A DNA stretch of 64,000 bases from Deminuibacter sp966424055 (GTDB lineage Bacteria > Bacteroidota > Bacteroidia > Chitinophagales > Chitinophagaceae), in contig CBJLMB010000023.1 of the NCBI GenBank assembly GCA_966424055.1, positions 1-64,000 on the forward strand. Direction: 5' to 3'. A program made the position numbers and the translations under genes. The first letter of the stretch is position 1. Each line of letters starts with the position of its first letter. Positions 1 through 8,459 of this stretch are shown here, piece by piece. Under the pieces are notes generated by a model. It was not told the DNA's origin. It was given only the letters and a program-made list of their open reading frames with translations, and ran no database searches.

Positions 1-308
1 CAATTCATAGCTGATGTGGCTTATAGCTGCAAGCGGTTAGCTATGAGTAATGCAGGCTGTAGACTGGTTCCCTCGCGGAGTGCGCGGAAAACGTGGAACA
101 GGAATGCAATTCATAGCTGATGTGGCTTATAGCTGCAAGCGGTTAGCTATGAGTAATGCAGACTGTAGACTGTAGACTGGTTCTCTCGCGGAAAACGCGG
201 AACGGGAATGCAATTCATAGTTGATGTAGCTTATAGCTGCAAGCGGTTAGCTATGAGTAATGCATGTAGACTGGTTCCCTTGCGGAATGCGCGGAAAACG
301 CAGAAAGG
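1..308. repeat. Three tandem copies of a ~105-bp composite repeat
   Basis: Head-to-tail copies begin at 1, 107 and 211. Each holds, in order, an ATAGCT/AGCTAT inverted repeat with a 10-base loop, a GTAGACTG-rich segment, and a G+C-rich segment of the type TCGCGGAATGCGCGGAAAA. The same modules recur at 40718-40915, and the last module at 53724-53990 and, inverted, at 55486-55588. The rest of the stretch up to 416 shows no gene. The array is cut by the window start, so more copies may lie outside. Confidence 0.85.
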
Positions 309-416
309 ATGATCATTTTCAGGATGGCGTTGCAAAACAATTTATCCTATTTAATAGGACATTCCTGCCTCATAGCTGGAAGCTCATGACTTGCAGCTGC
401 AAAGAGCACCGATTGA

Positions 417-2159
417 TCAGAAAAAAATATCCAGGTCGATGCCGGTAAAATAATGCGGGTATTGTCCATTGGCGATTACCGCACCATACCTGAAACGCAG
501 GGGCATCAATAGTTCAACCGGTATACGCAGCCAGGCAGGCATAGAATAGTAGTTAATATTAAACAGGGAACCCAGCTGGTAACCCAGTGAAGGAACAAAA
601 ATAAAATAAGACTGGCCATGATCGATCCATTGTACACCGCTTTCCAGGTAACTGTATATTCCCAGGAATTTCCTGTCAGATACCCAGTAATCAATATTAG
701 CACGTATACCGGCGCGCAGCTGCGAGGCATTGTATTTGTTCAGTCGGTGTTTCAATTCAGAAGATTCACCGCGGCTGTAAGCCAGTGTATAACCCAGCCA
801 GTAATCCATCACACCTTTCTTAGTACCGGCAGTATTAAATGAATATTTACGGGCGAAATTGCCTGCATTGATCCTGAATTCAAAGCCGGAAAAAATATGG
901 CCTGTTGCACTGGTCTGCATGGTTCCCACCACCAGTGAGTTGGCTACACGGCTGCGTACAAAATCGCGGAGCGGTAACAGCTGGTTGGCTTTTTTCATTG
1001 AATCAGTGATCACCACCGGCCCTGGTATCACTGATGCGAGGTTGGAATTATAAGGGATAGGCACCAGCTGAAGAGCGGGAATATGACTGATCAGAAAATC
1101 AGCCTGCTGCTCTTTCCGGTCTGGTATAGCTGCAAGCCAGGGAGTATAAGCGGTACCCGTGAAAGTTTTTTGAAAGGCTGTCCATATATCCGCCAGTGAC
1201 AGGCGTACGGCCTCAATAATCCTGTCGGCTTCCGCCGTGTAGGGTTTGTATTCAATATCGGCAAGTGTATGTTGTTTTTCCCATTGACCATGTGTGCGGT
1301 TGAATTGTCCGTCGCCATAAGCGTACCAGATCTCCTTTTTACGGTTGATCACTGTAGTACCATTTGCACAATAAAAATCGTGCAGTGCCTTGTTATTGGT
1401 AAGCGATGCAGCAATGGTCCGGTTCACTACAAGGTGCCCGGCAGAGAAAGCATCTTCCAGGAAATGATCGGCAAAAGCATTGAATAGAAATGCATAGAAC
1501 AATAAGCGGCCGGCTTCTGCATTGTTATTATGCTGCGCAAGCGTACCAGCCTGCTCGGCCAGCACAATGGCCAGTGAATGCAGGGTAACATATACATTGA
1601 GCGCATTTGTTTTACCCAGCTTTTTAAATACTGCCGTAACACGGGAAGGGATCATCCCCTCGCTAACCGTTTCTTTATTAAAATACCGCAGCTGTGCCTG
1701 GAAAGATTTTTTGTATTCATAAAAATGGGCAATATTGGTTGCAGCCAGCAGCGCATAACTAAAGTCGATCCGCGTTAGTTTTCCATCCGGTGCTGCGGTA
1801 TAGCCCATGGCGATATACTGTTCGTGCAGGGCTGCAATACTGCGGATAACAGAGCTGCGCACCCTTAATTGCTCTTCCAGCAGCAGCGGGTTTGCCACAT
1901 GATCGCCGCTGAGCGCATTAAGTGTACCATAGGTAATAACACCGGTACCGGCAGCAGAAAAAGCGGGGAAATAATAAGTGTTTGAGAGACTGTCTTTTTT
2001 AAGACTGAAAAAACCGGGAACATCGGTATGCTGTGCATGCAGGCTGAGCATGAACCGCTGAAAAGCCTGGTCGCCGATCTCTTTGTGTTCACCATAGGTA
2101 TGAGCCTTTGCAGCTTGTGCAAGCAGCAGTACGGCCATTACAAAAGCAGTTGTTTTCAT
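417..2159 (-). CDS. Secreted zinc-dependent phospholipase C-like protein with barrel-like C-terminus
   Basis: 580 residues. A signal peptide (about residues 1-19, ending AKA) leaves His20 at the mature N-terminus. The segment NAFADHFLEDAFSAGH (227-242) with H232, D236 and H242, plus H25, D86-H87 and H145, resembles the metal-binding helices of the zinc phospholipase C/S1-P1 nuclease fold. The last ~170 residues are rich in alternating aromatic and polar residues, like outer-membrane beta strands, and end in Phe-Phe. By family this would hydrolyse a phosphodiester outside the cytoplasm, but the substrate cannot be told. No close neighbour on the same strand; an AraC gene lies upstream. The family assignment rests on the helix motif only. 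Confidence 0.6.
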   Translation of the reverse strand: MKTTAFVMAVLLLAQAAKAHTYGEHKEIGDQAFQRFMLSLHAQHTDVPGFFSLKKDSLSNTYYFPAFSAAGTGVITYGTLNALSGDHVANPLLLEEQLRVRSSVIRSIAALHEQYIAMGYTAAPDGKLTRIDFSYALLAATNIAHFYEYKKSFQAQLRYFNKETVSEGMIPSRVTAVFKKLGKTNALNVYVTLHSLAIVLAEQAGTLAQHNNNAEAGRLLFYAFLFNAFADHFLEDAFSAGHLVVNRTIAASLTNNKALHDFYCANGTTVINRKKEIWYAYGDGQFNRTHGQWEKQHTLADIEYKPYTAEADRIIEAVRLSLADIWTAFQKTFTGTAYTPWLAAIPDRKEQQADFLISHIPALQLVPIPYNSNLASVIPGPVVITDSMKKANQLLPLRDFVRSRVANSLVVGTMQTSATGHIFSGFEFRINAGNFARKYSFNTAGTKKGVMDYWLGYTLAYSRGESSELKHRLNKYNASQLRAGIRANIDYWVSDRKFLGIYSYLESGVQWIDHGQSYFIFVPSLGYQLGSLFNINYYSMPAWLRIPVELLMPLRFRYGAVIANGQYPHYFTGIDLDIFF

Positions 2160-2264
2160 AAGTCAGGAAGATTTGCCCGACTGACAACTGTGAAGGCCTT
2201 TACCCTGTTAAAGAAATCTTAAAACAAACCAATTACCCGCAATTCTGCAGCCTATAAGAGCCTT

Positions 2265-3230
2265 TTACCTGCCTGTTCTTATTTTATGAGGCGTAGTAGA
2301 AAAACTGCGTTTAAAAGCCTGGATAAAATTGGTGGCATTGGAGTACCCTAGCTCCCAGGCTATTTCACTTATATTCATACCCGTATCCCGCAATAGCTGC
2401 ATGGCATGCTGCATTCTTTTGCGGTGCACCATTTCGTAAAGGGTGGTGTTGTAATATTGCCGGAGCCCCTGTTTTAACTGGTGCTCCGATAAAGGGAAAT
2501 CCCTTACCACATCGGCGGGAGAATTGATGGTAAGAAAATGAAGTTCGATATACGCATAGACTTCTTCCAGCAGCTTGCGCGGCACCGTTGCCGATGCAGC
2601 GGTTGCGCCGGTGTATTGAGACAACTGCAGGGCTATAATTTCTGTTACTTTCCCATTGATAAATAATTCAGAAAGATTGTCGGCTACAGGTGTATGCAAC
2701 AGGCTGTGCAGGGCCATGTTCAAACCGGCATTCACCCTCATCGCTTTATCGCAGAGTGCAAAGGGTTTTCCTGTTCTGATAGCCTCTTCTACCTTGCGTA
2801 GCCTGCCACCCGCCATTTCCAGTATCGACAGCAGGTAATCTGTTTGCAGGGTGATAGCCAGGTATTCAAAATCGTTTTGCCTGTTAAAGCGCAGATCTGA
2901 AACGAACTCATCTGAAAAATAAAGATTGTATTCACCCGGGGCCAGCGGATGTTCTCCGCTCATAGCACGGAACTTCGCAGCCGAATGCCCTTTCAGTTGG
3001 AAATGCAGACTGATATGCCCCATATCGCGTACCCGCGTAACCTTAATATCCTGGTGAAAATCTGCCCTGAAATGAACAATATCAAAATACCTGGAATAGG
3101 TATGCTGTACCGAATGGCTGGTAAAAGGCAGCTGGAAAGCCTGGTTCTCAAACTTATTCAGTGAAGCATCAGCTGCAAATCTTCTTTCCGCGATTTCCCT
3201 GTAGGCGGAGCCGTCAATGGTATAAGGCAT
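2265..3230 (-). CDS. AraC family transcriptional regulator
   Basis: 321 residues. The C-terminal ~105 residues (from about 215) form the two helix-turn-helix AraC domain; the second helix pair reads NISEIAWELGYSNATNFIQA followed by FKRSFSTTPHKIR, the classic signature. The N-terminal ~200 residues should be the effector or dimerisation part and are not recognised. The gene is divergent from the HAD phosphatase at 3327 with a 96-bp shared upstream region, so control of the HAD/acetyltransferase pair or of itself is plausible. A cytoplasmic DNA-binding protein; the inducer is unknown. Confidence 0.9.
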   Translation of the reverse strand: MPYTIDGSAYREIAERRFAADASLNKFENQAFQLPFTSHSVQHTYSRYFDIVHFRADFHQDIKVTRVRDMGHISLHFQLKGHSAAKFRAMSGEHPLAPGEYNLYFSDEFVSDLRFNRQNDFEYLAITLQTDYLLSILEMAGGRLRKVEEAIRTGKPFALCDKAMRVNAGLNMALHSLLHTPVADNLSELFINGKVTEIIALQLSQYTGATAASATVPRKLLEEVYAYIELHFLTINSPADVVRDFPLSEHQLKQGLRQYYNTTLYEMVHRKRMQHAMQLLRDTGMNISEIAWELGYSNATNFIQAFKRSFSTTPHKIRTGR

Positions 3231-3326
3231 ATACTGGTTGTACTGAAATTCAATATTTTTATTTTACATCTCAATATCTATTGCGGAGTACAAATAACAA
3301 TTTTGTATTCCAAAATTACAGTAAAG

Positions 3327-4013
3327 ATGGATGTTAAAGTGATTGCATTTGATGCAGACGATACTTTATGGGAGAACGAGCATTATTTCAGGTATACAGA
3401 GGAGGCTTTCTGCGCATTTTTCAGCAGCTATCTGCCTGAACAGCAGGCTATGAAGATACTGAACGAAACCGGCCGGGCCAATATAGCTTTATACGGTTTC
3501 GGTATCAAAAGCTTTGTACTGAATATGATCGAGGCCGGTATGACCATCACCGGCGGTAACCTGACACCCGAGCTCACCGGGCAACTGATCAGCCTGGGTA
3601 AAGCCATGCTGGACAAGCCCATCAGCCTGATGGAAGGTATTGAAGAAGTACTGACATCCCTGCAGTCCAGATACAGGTTGATTGTAGCCACCAAGGGCGA
3701 CCTGCTCGACCAAGAAAGAAAACTGCGTAAATCAGGGCTGCTGGGATATTTTCATCATGTGGAGATCATGTCGGATAAAGATGAAAAAAGTTATCTTAAA
3801 CTGATCAGGCAGCTGGATATTGCACCCCAGGAACTGCTGATGATCGGCAACTCGCTTAAATCGGATGTGATACCGGTATTGAATATAGGCGGCTATGCCA
3901 TTCATATCCCCTATCATATTACCAATGTTTATGAACAGGTCGATGAAATGATCATACACCCGAATTTTAAAAACCTGCTAACCATCAGGGAAATATTACA
4001 CCATATTGTTTAG
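3327..4013 (+). CDS. HAD family hydrolase
   Basis: About 228 residues from the ATG at 3327; a TTG at 3303 is in frame but the catalytic segment begins right after the ATG, so the ATG is preferred. HAD motif I is FDADDTLW (Asp9 nucleophile, Asp11 acid/base), motif II the Thr in ATKGD, motif III a Lys in SDKDEKSY, and motif IV GNSLKSD. The all-helical insert between motifs I and II suggests a C1-cap enzyme of the phosphoglycolate-phosphatase/haloacid-dehalogenase type, acting on a small cytoplasmic phosphate ester. Its stop lies 2 bp before the next gene, so the two are surely cotranscribed. Confidence 0.9.
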   Translation: MDVKVIAFDADDTLWENEHYFRYTEEAFCAFFSSYLPEQQAMKILNETGRANIALYGFGIKSFVLNMIEAGMTITGGNLTPELTGQLISLGKAMLDKPISLMEGIEEVLTSLQSRYRLIVATKGDLLDQERKLRKSGLLGYFHHVEIMSDKDEKSYLKLIRQLDIAPQELLMIGNSLKSDVIPVLNIGGYAIHIPYHITNVYEQVDEMIIHPNFKNLLTIREILHHIV

Positions 4014-4015
4014 AT

Positions 4016-4639
4016 ATGTACCAGCGCTTAAATATAGAAGAATGGAACAGGAAAGATCATTTCCGTTTTTTCAGCGGTTTCGATCTTCCTTATTTTGATA
4101 TCTGCTGCACCGTAGAGTGTACAGGTGCTTACCGCGAAGCCAAAGAAACCGGCACCAGCTTTTTCCAGCTGTACCTGTATTATTCCCTGCTGGCAGCCAA
4201 TGAGATCACACCCTTCAGGTACCGTATCAAAGAACAGGATGTACTGGTATACCAGCAGGTGCATGCCTCACCTACCATTAACCGGCCCGATGGCAGTTTT
4301 GGATTTGCTTATATCGATTTTCATCCCGGCAAAGCTGCATTCCTGCAGGCGGCAGCCGCAGAAATTGAGCGCACGCAAAACAGTACCGGCCTGGTGCCGG
4401 CCGTTTCGGGCGAAAATGTGATTCATTATTCTGCCATTCCCTGGATCGATTTCCGTGCTATTACGCATGCCCGGCATACGCCGTTTAAAGATAGTATCCC
4501 CAAAATATCGTTCGGGAAAATAACGGAAGAGAATGGCCGGCGGCGGATGCCTGTTTCCATCAGTGTTCACCATGCTTTGATGGACGCCTATCATGTAAGC
4601 CAGTACCTGGAACATTTTGAAGCATTGATGAATCCCTGA
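4016..4639 (+). CDS. Chloramphenicol acetyltransferase-like acyltransferase
   Basis: 207 residues, the normal length for a type A CAT subunit. The N-terminal HFRFFSGFDLPYFDICCTV matches the family's opening strand, and the C-terminal SVHHALMDAYHV carries the catalytic His (His186) and the structural Asp190 of the HHxxxDGxH signature, with Ala in place of the usual Gly. CATs are trimeric and transfer acetyl from acetyl-CoA to a hydroxyl. It begins 2 bp after the HAD gene. Whether it acts on chloramphenicol is unknown: environmental homologues often do not, and pairing with a phosphatase hints at a metabolic role. Confidence 0.8.
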   Translation: MYQRLNIEEWNRKDHFRFFSGFDLPYFDICCTVECTGAYREAKETGTSFFQLYLYYSLLAANEITPFRYRIKEQDVLVYQQVHASPTINRPDGSFGFAYIDFHPGKAAFLQAAAAEIERTQNSTGLVPAVSGENVIHYSAIPWIDFRAITHARHTPFKDSIPKISFGKITEENGRRRMPVSISVHHALMDAYHVSQYLEHFEALMNP

Positions 4640-4653
4640 CCGGCTCACAGCGC

Positions 4654-5859
4654 TTACCTGGCCCGCATGGATGCACCCCCATAATCCAGCATCCGCTCTA
4701 CTATTTTCCTGAAATGTTCACCATTGGTTTTGGCGATATCATCCAGGCAACGATTGATGAGGTACTGCGCCGGAGCTGCGTTATAGCCTATCATCACCGG
4801 CTGCGGTTGCCACTGTTGTATACAATTTTCTGCAGCCGGTGTACTGCAGGGCACATGCCATTCATCTACCCTGCCGGCTTCCGTATCGCCTGTAGGCAGC
4901 AGGGTTAACCCGTATTTGGAATGAACGGCGCCGCCATTGGCTGAAAACGAACGTACAGATGCCGGGAATGTGCGGTAATAGGTATCCAGTACAGCAGCCA
5001 GTATCAATTCATCAACACCATCCTGCAAAAAAACACCGATGTGTTTATTGACACTGAAAAACACTTTTCGAGCAATGGACAATTTATCGGCAGTTGTTAC
5101 TACCAGGCTTTTGTGTGCAGCTGACAACACCGGCTGCGGATAAGCGATAGTCTTCATCAGTTGCTGCATCACCGTATCGCCAAACATATCCCTGATCACC
5201 GTTAAACTTCCTTCCACCGCGTTTGATACGCCGGCAGTGCTGTATAAATGTTTATAGCGGGTTACGGCGATATCCTGTACCCACCGGGGTTGATCATACT
5301 GGCAGCGGTTGCCTGCGATTTCAGAAGCATGTGTAGTGATGGGCGCACCATTGTACAAACCGGTGGCAGCGGCCGTCAGCGAGCCCTGGCAAACAGAAAG
5401 AAACCTGGTGGTATCGGTATATTGTTTCCGTATCCAGTTCACCAGCGCTGTATCCTGGTCTTTTCTTTTCATACCCGATAAGGCAGGGATCACTACCAGG
5501 TCTGGATGCAGTTGGGCCGAATCGGCTTCGTGCATGCTCAGCTGCGGCAAAACAAACAATCCCTTGCGCAGTATCACCGGCTTTTTGTTCATGGCAAGCA
5601 GGTATACATTGGCTTTCCCTGTAGCATTGAACAGGTAGAAAGGCGCCATCATATCAAACATCTCCGTGCCCGCATTATCGGCGATGATAAAAACTGTTTT
5701 CTTTTGCGGATCATGCACCGGCCGGGCATAAGCAAACTGCTCATTGCCCTGGTACCCGGGAAAACTGTAAAATTCTTTCAGTGGTTTGCAGCCATGTATG
5801 CCCACGAGCAGGCATGCGGCGGCGGCCAGCACTATGCCGGTTGTTTGTTTCCTGTTCAT
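4654..5859 (-). CDS. Lipoprotein with two DJ-1/PfpI domains
   Basis: 401 residues from the ATG at 5859; this start gives a lipoprotein signal (hydrophobic stretch ending IHGC, Cys24), whereas the longer frame to 5928 has no signal. The first PfpI-like domain (about 50-210) carries the nucleophile elbow FLSVCQGSL. A second, more diverged copy (about 230-380) repeats the layout, with FSANGG where the elbow should be, so its Cys is missing. It starts 13 bp after the GlxA-type regulator gene, which itself has a PfpI domain, so this is one operon. DJ-1/PfpI proteins include amidases, glyoxalases and sensors; an envelope-anchored role is inferred. Confidence 0.75.
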   Translation of the reverse strand: MNRKQTTGIVLAAAACLLVGIHGCKPLKEFYSFPGYQGNEQFAYARPVHDPQKKTVFIIADNAGTEMFDMMAPFYLFNATGKANVYLLAMNKKPVILRKGLFVLPQLSMHEADSAQLHPDLVVIPALSGMKRKDQDTALVNWIRKQYTDTTRFLSVCQGSLTAAATGLYNGAPITTHASEIAGNRCQYDQPRWVQDIAVTRYKHLYSTAGVSNAVEGSLTVIRDMFGDTVMQQLMKTIAYPQPVLSAAHKSLVVTTADKLSIARKVFFSVNKHIGVFLQDGVDELILAAVLDTYYRTFPASVRSFSANGGAVHSKYGLTLLPTGDTEAGRVDEWHVPCSTPAAENCIQQWQPQPVMIGYNAAPAQYLINRCLDDIAKTNGEHFRKIVERMLDYGGASMRAR

Positions 5860-5872
5860 TAGTAAAAAGTAT

Positions 5873-6790
5873 TTATTGCAGAATACGTTGCAGCTGCCTG
5901 GCAGATCTAAAACCACATTCCGCTGCAATATGCTCCATGGTGTATGCAGGATTGCGGCGCAATGTTTTTGCTTTTTCTATCCGTAGCAAAGTGAGGTATT
6001 GATTGATGGTGATGCCTGTATGCTCTTTAAAAACACGGCTCAGGTTCCTGCCGCTCATAGCCACCATTGCAGCCAGTTGTTCTATCGTTAAACTGGTTTG
6101 CATATTTTCTACCAGGTAATCCTGTACCTGGTGTATCCCTGCATTTACATGATTGCGGTATTCGAGGTAAATACTGTGTTGCGGATCGCCGGGGTTCCTT
6201 CTGTGATAAATAACCAAAGCCCTGGCTACTTTATGTGCAAAAAATGCATCTTTCCATTCTTCAACAAGAAACAGTGCAAGATCGATACCCGAACTGATAC
6301 CGGCGCTGGTGTAGATATTCCCGCTTTTTACATACAATACATCGTTCAGCACTTTTGATTGAGGATACTGCTGCTGCAACATTTGGGCAGCGCGCCAATG
6401 TGTAGTGCATTCCCGCTTATCCAGCAGTCCTGCTTCCCCCAGTATAAAAGCGGCATTGCAAACTGAACACAGCTGCACATTTGCAGCAGCCTGCCGCCTG
6501 ATCCATTCCACAAAAGCAGCTTCAGCAGCAAGATCTCTTTCAAATGTTTCTGCCCTGATACCCGGGATAAAAAGATAGTCTCCATCCTGTAGCTGCGCTT
6601 CGGAATAATGCTGCAGCGGGCCGAATACAAGCCCGGCTGCACTGGCTACCGGTTCTTGTACAGTGTAGGAAAAATAGGCCAGTTCCAGGTTCAATCCCTG
6701 GTACTGTGCTTCCATGAACACCTGGAGCGGTCCTGCCAGATCCAGCAGTTCAATTTGAGGGAACAGGAGAAAGGCTATTTTTCTTTTCAT
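5873..6790 (-). CDS. GlxA-type regulator (DJ-1/PfpI + AraC HTH), C-terminally short
   Basis: About 305 residues from the ATG at 6790 (MKRKIAFLLFP). Residues 1-175 are a DJ-1/PfpI domain with CSVCNAAFILGEAGLLD at the elbow; residues 205-305 are an AraC helix-turn-helix domain. The protein ends at GFRSARQLQRILQ, about 15-20 residues before the usual end (FKKHFGxTPxxYR), so the last recognition-domain helix is missing. The next gene starts 13 bp later. Family members sense small molecules through the PfpI domain. The truncation may reduce DNA binding or may be a local mutation; I found no shifted frame that restores the missing end. Confidence 0.85.
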   Translation of the reverse strand: MKRKIAFLLFPQIELLDLAGPLQVFMEAQYQGLNLELAYFSYTVQEPVASAAGLVFGPLQHYSEAQLQDGDYLFIPGIRAETFERDLAAEAAFVEWIRRQAAANVQLCSVCNAAFILGEAGLLDKRECTTHWRAAQMLQQQYPQSKVLNDVLYVKSGNIYTSAGISSGIDLALFLVEEWKDAFFAHKVARALVIYHRRNPGDPQHSIYLEYRNHVNAGIHQVQDYLVENMQTSLTIEQLAAMVAMSGRNLSRVFKEHTGITINQYLTLLRIEKAKTLRRNPAYTMEHIAAECGFRSARQLQRILQ

Positions 6791-6933
6791 CAGCTGCTGC
6801 TTTTTAGCAGTCCGCATGCATCTTTATTTCCATCAGCGGCCTGTATAACACAAAAATAAACAGCTGTTGCTTAGTATTGAAAGACAATAACCGGTCATAA
6901 ACAGACAAATGCCCGGGCCATGCAGGTCATTCC

Positions 6934-8286
6934 TTATTTTTTCACCTCGCTTACCTGCCATATTGTATTGCCTGCATCATCGGCCACCAGCAGGGCATTG
7001 TTTTGTGTAAATGCCAGGCCAACAGGCCGCCCATATACTTTTCTACCGGAAGAATCGGCAATAAATCCGGTAAGAAAATGCTCCGGGCCGCCGGCAGGTT
7101 TGCCTTTATGAAAAGGTACAAAGGCCACTTCATAACCTGTCAGACGGGATGCGTTCCAAGAACCATGCTGCCCTATAAAAGCACCACCCTTGTATTTGCC
7201 GGGCAATTGCTGCTGCTCGTCGAAAGCAAGCCCCAGCGATGCTGTATGCGCGCCCAATGCCACATCAGGTACCAGCGCTTTGGCTACAAGATCAGGACGC
7301 TGGCCCTTCATTCTCGGGTCTTCATGCTGACCGAAATAAGCATAGGGCCAACCATAAAACCCATTTTTTTTAACACTGGTAAGATAGTCTGGCACCAGGC
7401 TATCGCCCAGCTCATCCCTTTCATTTACCGAAGTCCATAGTACATCTGTACCCGGCGCCCAGCCCATTCCCTGCGGGTTTCGCAGGCCGCTTGCATACAC
7501 TATTTCGCCGGTGCCATCGGGATTGATCTCCAGTATATTGGCGCGGCGTGTTTCATGTTCTATACCATGCTCTGCATTATTGCTTCCCGAGCCCACTGTA
7601 ACATAGATCTTTGCACTGTCTTTACTTAGCAGGATATTCCTTGTCCAGTGATTGTTGTATCCCTCTGCAGGCAGTTCCAGTATCTTTTTCCCTTTTGCAG
7701 TGATCGATGTTTGTCCCGGCAGGTAAGGGTATTGCACAATACCATCTGTATTAGCCACATAAAAACTATTGCCCCTGATCAGCATGCCGAAAGGCTGTTT
7801 AAGCCCGCTCAAAAAAACATATTGTTCATCGGCCCTGCCATCGTGGTTAACATCCCTGAGCAGCAGTATGCGGTTAGCGCTGAGGCCGCTGTTACCCGAG
7901 CCGGATTTGCCCGAGGCCTCATTCTTCAATTGCTTTACGATGGAGTTCTGTGAACTTGCTTCTGAAACAAATACATCTCCCGAGGGTGCCACATAAATCC
8001 ATCGCGGATTATCCAGTTTCTCTGCAAACCTGGAAACCCGGAAGCCCTGTGGCGCCACTGGTGTTTTATCCTGTGGCCACCCGATAACAGTACAATAGTT
8101 CGTAACGGAAGGCGTTGCATAAGGTGCAGGCAAACGCAGCTTTTCACCGGTTGCAATTGCCGCTGTATCAGCTTTCGCATTATCCTCCTGCTGCTGTTTA
8201 CCGGGCCCTGACCGGCAGGCCATTAACAATGCCAGTACCATACACCCGGTAAACACAGTGGGTCGCCTGTTTCTTTTATTGAACAT
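6934..8286 (-). CDS. PQQ-dependent sugar dehydrogenase-like (sorbosone dehydrogenase family) lipoprotein
   Basis: 450 residues from the ATG at 8286, chosen because it gives a lipoprotein signal ending LLMAC (Cys24). The body is a six-bladed propeller of the soluble glucose/sorbosone dehydrogenase type: GFRVSRFAEKLDNPRWIYVA, then DVFVSEASSQNSIV, RILLLRDVNHDGRADEQYVF, GLRNPQGMGWAPGTDVLW and HGSWNASRLTGYEVAFVPF. No CxxCH haem site is present. By family it would oxidise a sugar or polyol in the periplasm with PQQ and pass electrons to the respiratory chain; whether PQQ is bound is not shown. It stands alone, downstream of the HAD-ATPase gene on the same strand. Confidence 0.8.
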   Translation of the reverse strand: MFNKRNRRPTVFTGCMVLALLMACRSGPGKQQQEDNAKADTAAIATGEKLRLPAPYATPSVTNYCTVIGWPQDKTPVAPQGFRVSRFAEKLDNPRWIYVAPSGDVFVSEASSQNSIVKQLKNEASGKSGSGNSGLSANRILLLRDVNHDGRADEQYVFLSGLKQPFGMLIRGNSFYVANTDGIVQYPYLPGQTSITAKGKKILELPAEGYNNHWTRNILLSKDSAKIYVTVGSGSNNAEHGIEHETRRANILEINPDGTGEIVYASGLRNPQGMGWAPGTDVLWTSVNERDELGDSLVPDYLTSVKKNGFYGWPYAYFGQHEDPRMKGQRPDLVAKALVPDVALGAHTASLGLAFDEQQQLPGKYKGGAFIGQHGSWNASRLTGYEVAFVPFHKGKPAGGPEHFLTGFIADSSGRKVYGRPVGLAFTQNNALLVADDAGNTIWQVSEVKK

Positions 8287-8459
8287 AGTTTTGTTTCTGG
8301 TAACTGCCACCAAATCCATACCTGTTCATAAACGGCTGATCCAGAAAAAAAAGTCCATAAAAGGGAAAAGAAAACACCAGTTTCAGCAGCAGGGATGAGT
8401 ATTTTTTGCACAGTGCAGGGTGCTATTATACAACAATACATAATTGAGCAGTTATGCCG

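Noticed and set aside
1..308. Possible CRISPR array
   Set aside because: The repeat unit is ~105 bp and contiguous, with no unique spacers and no cas genes.
260..448. 62-codon plus-strand frame
   Set aside because: It overlaps the repeat array and the end of the phospholipase-like gene; no domain.
4016..4639. Calling this a chloramphenicol resistance gene
   Set aside because: Family level only; the DGxH Gly is Ala here and the operon context is metabolic.
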